A program made the position numbers and the translations under genes. A DNA stretch of 34,724 nt from Methylococcaceae bacterium (lineage in GTDB: Bacteria > Pseudomonadota > Gammaproteobacteria > Methylococcales > Methylomonadaceae): the NCBI GenBank assembly GCA_005772825.1, contig SXIP01000134.1, forward strand, positions 1 through 34,724. The letters are read 5' to 3'. The notes under the pieces are model-generated. The model did no database searches, had not been told where the DNA came from, and was given only the letters and a program-made list of their open reading frames with translations. Numbering within the stretch: the stretch's first letter is position 1; every line of letters starts with the position of its first letter. Below are positions 26,901 to 32,403 of the stretch, in pieces.

Positions 26901-27313
26901 TCCGCTAAAGCCAGCAGGAGTTGTCTAATTAATGAATCGGGTGTACCGTTGACACTGACCCTTAAAAAGCCGCTGCCGCCGGCAACGGCTTTGTCAAAGG
27001 CTGCCGAAGTCACCGGGGCAATCGCCTTAAGTTTGTTAGAGGCAATGTACCTTGCCTGGCTTTCTTCTTTGGCGAGTAAGGCTGAAAGGAATAATGCAAA
27101 AGCTGATTTTCCAGAACCGTAGGGGCCGATGAGCGCAAAGCTGCGTTCTGCCGGATGCGTCGTAAAACCTGATTTGAACTGTTCGAGCGTTTGCAGGGAT
27201 TTTGCTGTCGGCAAATAGGCTTGTAAGAGTTCTAAGTCATTACCGTCGCGCAACAAATTGACTGAGCGGGCATATACCCCTCGTATTGAAACAAAGTTGT
27301 CCAATGGTTTCAT
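23924..27313 (-). CDS. Second large P-loop ATPase (BrxC/PglY-like)
   Basis: This 1129-aa protein has Walker A GPYGSGKSA (63-71) and Walker B MLLIIDELGKFLEYE (185-199). Then follows VVVLLHQAFEYYTHRLG, a sensor-like strand. The remaining 850 residues are helical with no recognised enzyme domain. The start overlaps the DUF4007 stop by four bases (ATGA), and the brxP start follows its stop within a few bases, so DUF4007, this ATPase and BrxP form a coupled block. It belongs to the same broad group as the 1214-aa ATPase downstream, but its motifs and flanks differ. Which of the two is the true BrxC of type 4 BREX cannot be decided by eye. Confidence 0.87.
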   Translation of the reverse strand: MKPLDNFVSIRGVYARSVNLLRDGNDLELLQAYLPTAKSLQTLEQFKSGFTTHPAERSFALIGPYGSGKSAFALFLSALLAKEESQARYIASNKLKAIAPVTSAAFDKAVAGGSGFLRVSVNGTPDSLIRQLLLALADSMAQAGFDEHRVATIKAAAVPSTPMDEVIAHLQATQDCWAKMGGSGMLLIIDELGKFLEYESYHPQHREIHLLQLLAEHARQSHDAPLHVVVLLHQAFEYYTHRLGKHLRDEWQKVQGRYNAIAFLEPAEQTLKIIAEAFDQKHELTAYLHSQLNEWTKQLSTMGALPQNLPDSQTREIFQQCYPLHPLSLLILPVLCQKIAQNERTLFSYLGSTEPFGLKTRLGQLAMGSWILPAELYDYFIARQMGGFSDPLTYRRWLEVVTALERFDAAPDDDAVQLLKTIGLLNLIGGQRGLKASPELLRLLFGDDLDALLKRLTAASIIHFRQYNQEYRVWQGSDFDLDEALSSTVTEFANQPIVPILNTLAPIPPMVARRVSIETGSLRSFAVRFASKSHPHSKINDGLVLLIYLTEEDEKLHTSQFKSQDIVVVCGFDQHEQLRETVLNKMALDELPKRYAALHQDPIAYREYLAWLSHAESETATRFMNLLAEPKEMIWYFNGEKQIVTNRRDIQSRLSAWLETRCYLLAPLLRNELIMWEQPSASANTGRNRLIHAMLTASNQEQLGISKTPAEMSLYLSLLKASRLHRYVDGILGIYPPDESCDPCKLHPVWEGITDYLGDSGKQVPVTSLYRFLQGRPYGIKQGVLPVLLIAYLLGYRREVALYQEGVYCAQLTMDQAELLCKRPEFFALERFDLGGLRGELFDQYLNSVIGDIPADATLLDIAKPLVNFASRLPDYTKQCLTLSIEAVRVMAAFTQAQSPGVLLFEAIPQALGLAPTDFLNGEPPLVEQCIQKLVGVLHELRGAYGAMLKDWQALLSQSLLQESITDLASLRAYLSNRYHGLDAYTPDKMGVGAFIRRLCDAGYPNDQAWLESTAALLGKVPPQKWKDVNRIEAEFRLQERAQQLFELERLRLESPDKNHNGKAMLVRLVDAQSHTITKTVYPTEAQQQFATQQADQIADWDKLDESAQLAIIAELIKRCQTTYPSKLK

Positions 27314-28212
27314 ACTGATCTTCCATGATAATAGGCTGTTAACAAATCCGTTTCTTTGAGTAGAGAGCTTCTCCGGTACAGTTGGTGCAATCCGGCAGTT
27401 TCACGTAGTTCGTAACAATTCGGATAGGTTTCCATCACATTGGCCAATGCGCCCATTAGACCCTCCTCGTTCAAACGGAAAACAGCACCTGGAGCAGGAT
27501 AGCCGTCCCCGCCATACAGTAGGATATTGATTGGCAACGCGGCTTGCTGAGGTTGCGCTGAAAAGCGACTTTGTAACGCAAAATGCAAGGCCATAGGTGG
27601 CAAAAAGGGACGTACCGTGCGCTGGCTCAGATAGCCGCCGGACACCTCGTTGGAGAGCAAACCCAATAAGGACATAGGAGAATCCAAATGCTCATCGTTG
27701 CGTCCGGCAGTGGGCGAATACATCCGCAGTAGCGTTGAAACATCGGATTTTAAGGTGCTTTCAGAACGGCTTTTCAGCTCTTGGCCGACAAAATCCACTA
27801 ACGAATGCAGCACGTCGCTGCTTTTAAAACGCGGCATCGAAAACTGGTTGAAAAACCAGAAAAATCCGGTAGCCAATTCAGGATTGGAGGCTATGCGCCA
27901 ATGTATGATCCAAATGGTCGTCTCATCTTCCAAATAAGTGTCGCCATTTTCTCCGAGAAAGGCCTCACCAAAATCCGTAATGTGCGCCACACCTTCGTTA
28001 AAATTCATCACCCCGGTCACCTGTAACCAATATTGCAGGGCGTTGACCATGTTCCTGCCAAGCCCCAATTCAATCATGGCCGCTTCGGGTTGCTTAAAGA
28101 TGTCTGTAAAGCCTTGTTTATTGACCGTCTGAATGGCTTTGGTCAGCCACCCATAACCGAGCGGGAATGTTTCATGGCGGCCAAATGTGCTTTTTTGGGG
28201 GTTAAATTTCAT
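27310..28212 (-). CDS. DUF4007 family protein, canonical copy
   Basis: This 300-aa protein, first in the operon, has FGRHETFPLGYGWLTKA (10-26), GLGRNMVNALQYWLQ, ITDFGEAFLG and TIWIIHWRIASNPELAT. This is the typical order of the DUF4007 family, which is found with DndC-like genes. The repeated helix-rich N-terminal half suggests winged-helix DNA binding, but this is inference. No clear ribosome-binding site precedes the ATG. The upstream 152 bp hold a palindrome and direct repeats that may regulate the operon. The stop overlaps the next ATPase gene by four bases. Confidence 0.88.
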   Translation of the reverse strand: MKFNPQKSTFGRHETFPLGYGWLTKAIQTVNKQGFTDIFKQPEAAMIELGLGRNMVNALQYWLQVTGVMNFNEGVAHITDFGEAFLGENGDTYLEDETTIWIIHWRIASNPELATGFFWFFNQFSMPRFKSSDVLHSLVDFVGQELKSRSESTLKSDVSTLLRMYSPTAGRNDEHLDSPMSLLGLLSNEVSGGYLSQRTVRPFLPPMALHFALQSRFSAQPQQAALPINILLYGGDGYPAPGAVFRLNEEGLMGALANVMETYPNCYELRETAGLHQLYRRSSLLKETDLLTAYYHGRSV

Positions 28213-28364
28213 CGAAACGTTGGATATTAATGTTATGGAACGCCCTCAAGCGATTACGATACGTTCAAAGGCGTAACGTGGCCGACCAGACTATCAATTA
28301 TTCCAAACCGAATAATAATAATAGTGAAACTTTCACTTATTTTTTATGAAAAACCGAATAAAAC
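28213..28364 (-). promoter_or_regulatory. Leader region of the BREX-type operon with palindrome and direct repeats
   Basis: A perfect 15-bp palindrome AGTGAAACTTTCACT lies at 28323-28337. It is bracketed by two copies of AAACCGAATAA (28305-28315 and 28351-28361). An AAT triplet run (around 28311-28321) lies between. The one-base centre cannot form a hairpin, so a protein-binding site is more likely than a terminator. I find no convincing -35/-10 pair. The operon promoter is expected here because the preceding gene ends at 28365. Confidence 0.5.
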
Positions 28365-29675
28365 TTAACGCACAAATTCCAACTTTTCGCGGAACTCGGG
28401 ACGTAAAACCGGCAAAAACGGCGTAATTCGACCATCAATATCGGCGGGTGCTTTCAAGCCGAGCAGCTTTAACACCAGTGGGTAAACATTAATATTCTCA
28501 AGCGCTGCTAATTTTCCTCCGGATTTGAACGCAGGGCCTTCGGCATAAAAAATACCCCACATTGCTTTATCTTCCTTGGGCGGATAGCCGTGATTGGCTG
28601 CGGGAATACTGCGAAGATCGGTACTTAACATAAGCGAGTACGGGGAGCGGGCTACCAGAACCAAATCGCCGCACCGGGCAGTGCGCGAGAAGTGCAATTC
28701 TTCCGGCATATCTTCGCGTTTAAAGACGCTAAAGTGACGCGCTTTGGCTTTCAATTGAAGATAGGTTGTTTGCAATTGCTCGGGCGACTCGCCCTTATTC
28801 AGGTAAAGCAGCATCTGCGGGCCGCGCTCAAGCACCTGAAACCCGGACAAATCGGCGTAATCGTCGGGATATTCGATCTTGTTTTTATCCAGATCCTGCA
28901 TGCCGTGATCGGAAACCAGCAGCAAATTCACCGGCAGTCCGGTCGCCGCAATACCTTTACGCAACTGACCGAGAATGCCGTCCAGATCCGCGACCGCCGT
29001 CTTCACTTCGGAAGATTCGGTACCGAATTCATGAGCGGCGCTATCCACATCCGAAAAATACAACAGTATCAGGTGCGGCCTCTGCGCTTTCGGCAACGCA
29101 AGCCACCGCATGGCGGTTTTCAGCCTTTCTTGATTGGGGACTTTTTTATCATAGATGCGGTACTGAGTCGGGCGAATACCGTTGATTTCAGCTTCCGAGC
29201 CCACCCAAAAAAAGCTCGATGCCAGCATGCCCTGGCGGATCGCCACCGACCACAGCGGCTCGCCGCCATACCAGCTTCCATCCTGCACGGTCTTGGTTTT
29301 TTCAATGCTGTAATTGGCGTCGCGTCCGGGGTCGTAAAAGGAATTGGCGACCACACCATGGCGGTCGGCATACAAACCGGTGGCAATCGAATAATGATTG
29401 GGAAAGGTTTTACTTGGATAAACCGGGATAAGGCCTTCCGCCGTCACGCCCCCGGTCGACATAGCCTGAAGCTGCGGCGAGCGGAACTTTTGCGCATAAT
29501 CGGCACGAAAGCCGTCGAAAGAGACCAACACTACATAGGGTCGATCCCAATGTTCAGGACTGTTGACCGCTAAGACTGGTTTAGGTGTGGAAATACAGCC
29601 TGACAGTGCGAAAACAACCAGACATCGAAACAGGATCAAGACTGATTGTCGCAGGGGCGGCTTAAACGATTTCAA
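28365..29675 (-). CDS. Lipoprotein ectonucleotide pyrophosphatase/phosphodiesterase (NPP family)
   Basis: This 436-aa protein has an N-terminal signal ending in lipobox LSGC (24-27), so it is probably an outer-membrane or periplasmic lipoprotein. The alkaline-phosphatase fold is complete: D54 in VSFDGFRADY, nucleophile T90 in PSKTFPNHYS, D209/D211 and H215 in SDVDSAAHEFG, D256-H257 in VSDHGM, and the last His in ANHGYPP. This set is that of NPP enzymes, which cleave nucleotide pyrophosphates and phosphodiesters. It is on the same strand as the BREX-type operon but 152 bp away, and appears to be an ordinary chromosomal gene. Physiological substrate unknown. Confidence 0.92.
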   Translation of the reverse strand: MKSFKPPLRQSVLILFRCLVVFALSGCISTPKPVLAVNSPEHWDRPYVVLVSFDGFRADYAQKFRSPQLQAMSTGGVTAEGLIPVYPSKTFPNHYSIATGLYADRHGVVANSFYDPGRDANYSIEKTKTVQDGSWYGGEPLWSVAIRQGMLASSFFWVGSEAEINGIRPTQYRIYDKKVPNQERLKTAMRWLALPKAQRPHLILLYFSDVDSAAHEFGTESSEVKTAVADLDGILGQLRKGIAATGLPVNLLLVSDHGMQDLDKNKIEYPDDYADLSGFQVLERGPQMLLYLNKGESPEQLQTTYLQLKAKARHFSVFKREDMPEELHFSRTARCGDLVLVARSPYSLMLSTDLRSIPAANHGYPPKEDKAMWGIFYAEGPAFKSGGKLAALENINVYPLVLKLLGLKAPADIDGRITPFLPVLRPEFREKLEFVR

Positions 29676-29731
29676 AGTGTTCTCTATTTTTAATCAGGGG
29701 AAGATACTGAATATTTTTCTTCAACAACATG

Positions 29732-29761
29732 GTCGGGTTGCCGACTTCCCGGCAACCCGAC
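29732..29761. terminator. Strong hairpin between aqpZ and the phosphodiesterase gene
   Basis: A perfect 11-bp stem GTCGGGTTGCC (29732-29742) / GGCAACCCGAC (29751-29761) has an eight-base loop. No T run follows on either strand, so it is a terminator-like or mRNA-processing hairpin rather than a textbook intrinsic terminator. Confidence 0.55.
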
Positions 29762-29811
29762 AGTAACGCGTATTACAAGTTTGTCAGCGAATTAGGCGAC
29801 GGCACAATCAA

Positions 29812-30501
29812 TCAAGCCTCATCGCCTCCGATGTAACGATAAACCGTAGCCCCCAATAAGGCGCCGAGAATCGGAGCTACCCAAAACAGCCAAAGCTGCA
29901 ATACTGCCCAGTCACCGACATAAATTGCGACCCCCAGACTTCTGGCCGGATTAACCGAGGTATTGGTGACGGGAATGCTGATCAAATGAATCAACGTTAA
30001 TCCCAAGCCGATTGCAATCGGAGCAAACCCAGCCGGAGCGCGTTTATCGGTAGCGCCCAGAATAATCAGCAGGAACATCATGGTCATGACCACTTCTGTT
30101 ATAAATGCCGCAGACAAGGAATAGCCGCCCGGCGAATGTTCGCCGTAGCCATTGGAAGCAAACCCTGCCGACAGGTTAAAATCGGCCTTGCCGCTGGCGA
30201 TCAGATATAAAACGCCACCGGCGACAATCCCGCCCAGCACTTGGGCCAGAATATAAGGCAATAATTTGTCCGCAGGAAACCGCCCGCCGGCCCAAAGACC
30301 GATAGACACCGCCGGATTAAGATGACAACCGGAAATGTGGCCGATGGCATAAGCCATCGTCAAAACCGTCAAACCAAATGCAAAAGACACGCCCAACAAG
30401 CCGATACCCACACCCGGAAATGCAGCGGCCAGCACTGCGCTGCCGCACCCGCCAAGGACCAGCCAAAATGTTCCGAAAAACTCAGCACCATATTGTTTCA
30501 T
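29812..30501 (-). CDS. aqpZ: Aquaporin Z (water channel)
   Basis: This 229-aa protein has six hydrophobic membrane segments and the two NPA signature loops of the aquaporin fold: HLNPAVSIG (NPA at 62-64) and SVNPARSLG (184-186). It lets water cross the inner membrane. Length and the N-terminal [17 protein letters not shown] match AqpZ closely rather than glycerol facilitators, because the position after the second NPA lacks the Asp of GlpF. AAGGGGA precedes the ATG. A promoter candidate lies upstream at 30564-30592. Confidence 0.96.
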   Translation of the reverse strand: MKQYGAEFFGTFWLVLGGCGSAVLAAAFPGVGIGLLGVSFAFGLTVLTMAYAIGHISGCHLNPAVSIGLWAGGRFPADKLLPYILAQVLGGIVAGGVLYLIASGKADFNLSAGFASNGYGEHSPGGYSLSAAFITEVVMTMMFLLIILGATDKRAPAGFAPIAIGLGLTLIHLISIPVTNTSVNPARSLGVAIYVGDWAVLQLWLFWVAPILGALLGATVYRYIGGDEA

Positions 30502-30538
30502 ATTATTTCCCCTTCTTTTGAATGAAAAAAATAAGCTA

Positions 30539-30592
30539 CGCCTGACTAAAATCAGGCGAACCGACTCTAGGACAATAGTGCTGACAAGTCAA
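30539..30592 (-). promoter_or_regulatory. Candidate aqpZ promoter with a hairpin at the start of the transcript
   Basis: On the minus strand, TTGACT (30592-30587) and TAGAGT (30569-30564) are 17 bp apart. Just downstream is a perfect 7-bp hairpin CGCCTGA/TCAGGCG (30558-30539), followed within 6 bases by a T-rich tract. The hairpin could end recBD readthrough, or form the 5' end of aqpZ mRNA. Confidence 0.55.
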
Positions 30593-30747
30593 TTTAAGCC
30601 TCAAATTTAACATTATTTTTATAAGGTATGCTGACTCTACGCCGTCATCAGGTTCGATTTCATTAAGCCATAGCCCTGTTTTTCTCCACGAAGAGCAGCA
30701 AGGAAACTATGATTTAGGTTCTTTACGGTAACGATGAATTCCTCGAA

Positions 30748-32403
30748 CTAAACTGTTTTAATTGAAAATTTATCCGCCAAACCGGTAACCCGCTCGACTT
30801 TTTGCCGGACCGTCTCATTAAAAACCGTTTCATCGGCAAACAACTTGACGGTTTCCTTGGCGCGGGTGATGGCTGTATACAGCAATTCCTTGGTCAATAC
30901 CGGATTGACGGTTTCGGGCAGAACGATCAACACTTCTTCAAATTCAGAGCCCTGGCTTTTGTGTATCGTCATTGCAAACACGGTCTCGCAATGCGGGATA
31001 CGCGTCGGCAAGTATTTTTTGACGCTGCCGTCCGGACGCTGAAAAAACACCATCAGTTTGCCGCCCCGTTCCTTATCAGGCATGCAAATGCCGATGTCGC
31101 CGTTAAAAAGATGCAGCGCGGCATTATTTTGCGTCACCATGACCGGCCGGCCGACATACCACAAGCCGGTCAGATTAATCAGCTTTTGCGCCGACAACAG
31201 CTGCTCAACCCGGTAATTGATGTCGGCAACGCTGTTTTTACCCTGACGATTTGAGCATAACACCTGGAAACGGCTGAAGGCGCGGTAACAGTCCTCAAAC
31301 TCGGCGCCGCTGCGGATCAGCTGTAAATAGGCAAACTGCTGAGCCGCAATGAAGTCGATCAAATCTTCCGTCAATAGCGCGACCTTGTCATGACCGGCCT
31401 GCAAAACCTGCCAGGCGGCGGCTTCCTGCTGCGTATTCACGGCGTCGGCAAGCTCTTTTATAGCGCCGGTAAAACGATGCGAAATTTTTAATTCGACCGT
31501 ATGGTCCGGCAAGACTTGCGTCAGGTCGGCCAATACCGCACCCGATTCAACCGAAGCCAGTTGGTCTTTATCGCCCAGTAAAATCAGGCCGGCATCCGAT
31601 TTTAACGCATCCAGTAATTTACTCATCAAGGCCAAATCGACCATCGACGCCTCATCGACGACAACCAGGTCATAAACCAGCGGGTTATTTGCATCGTGGC
31701 GAAAATACGGTGACGGCGGCATCGCGCCCAGCAAGCGATGCAACGTGGTGACGGTTTCGGGAATATGCTGTTTTACCGCATCCGAACACGGCAGATCGGC
31801 TTTGTTGGAACCGATGGATTGCTGAAGACGCATCGCGGCTTTTCCGGTCGGAGCGGCCAAGGCGATCAGCAAGGGCTTATCACCGGCCAATTGCTGCAAC
31901 AACGCCAGAATTTTGACGACAGTCGTGGTTTTGCCGGTGCCGGGTCCGCCGGTAATCATACTGAATCGTTGCGTAACGGCCATTTTCGCGGCGGTGCGTT
32001 GCCAGTCGATACCTTCGGTACACTCATCAAAATAACCATTGAGCAGGGCGTCAATATTTTCAATTGACCGGCTTGACTGAGTCATGGCGCCAATCCGCAA
32101 CGCCAGACGGTTTTCATAAAACCAGTAGCGGTACAGGTACAAACGGTCCTGTTCAACCACCAGCGGCAACGGCTCGTCTCGCCTGGCGGCATCAGCGCTT
32201 TGCGCCAATCCCGATGCCAACACCAACGCCCTGCCCTCATCATCCAGCCGGATGCAGTTGTGTCCCTGATTTTGTTCATAAGACAACGACATGACGATAG
32301 TTTCAAACGCCTGTTTTTGCACGGCATCAAACGGGGTCCGTTGCGCCAAAAAGCGCGCAAACGCTTTATCGAGGCGGCTGACTGAACTGTCTTCGTCTAG
32401 CAT
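30748..32403 (-). CDS. recD: Exodeoxyribonuclease V alpha subunit RecD
   Basis: This 551-aa subunit is the fast 5'-3' helicase of RecBCD, which processes double-strand DNA ends. Helicase motifs include Walker A TGGPGTGKTTT (151-161), Walker B DLVVVDEASMVDL, GDKDQLASVESG (motif III) and the terminal MTIHKSQGSEFEEVLIVLPE and LLYTAITRAKE (motifs V/VI). The start overlaps the recB stop by seven bases, the usual coupling in recBD operons. Length is a little shorter than E. coli RecD. Confidence 0.96.
   Translation of the reverse strand: MLDEDSSVSRLDKAFARFLAQRTPFDAVQKQAFETIVMSLSYEQNQGHNCIRLDDEGRALVLASGLAQSADAARRDEPLPLVVEQDRLYLYRYWFYENRLALRIGAMTQSSRSIENIDALLNGYFDECTEGIDWQRTAAKMAVTQRFSMITGGPGTGKTTTVVKILALLQQLAGDKPLLIALAAPTGKAAMRLQQSIGSNKADLPCSDAVKQHIPETVTTLHRLLGAMPPSPYFRHDANNPLVYDLVVVDEASMVDLALMSKLLDALKSDAGLILLGDKDQLASVESGAVLADLTQVLPDHTVELKISHRFTGAIKELADAVNTQQEAAAWQVLQAGHDKVALLTEDLIDFIAAQQFAYLQLIRSGAEFEDCYRAFSRFQVLCSNRQGKNSVADINYRVEQLLSAQKLINLTGLWYVGRPVMVTQNNAALHLFNGDIGICMPDKERGGKLMVFFQRPDGSVKKYLPTRIPHCETVFAMTIHKSQGSEFEEVLIVLPETVNPVLTKELLYTAITRAKETVKLFADETVFNETVRQKVERVTGLADKFSIKTV

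Noticed and set aside
29240-29260. GGATCGCCACCG as a possible second attachment core
   Set aside because: Only about ten bases match the tRNA end and it lies inside the intact phosphodiesterase gene; chance match.
28692-29573. 293-codon open frame on the plus strand
   Set aside because: It is fully antisense to the phosphodiesterase gene, whose active-site residues are intact. The antisense translation is His/Arg/Gln-rich with no family likeness.
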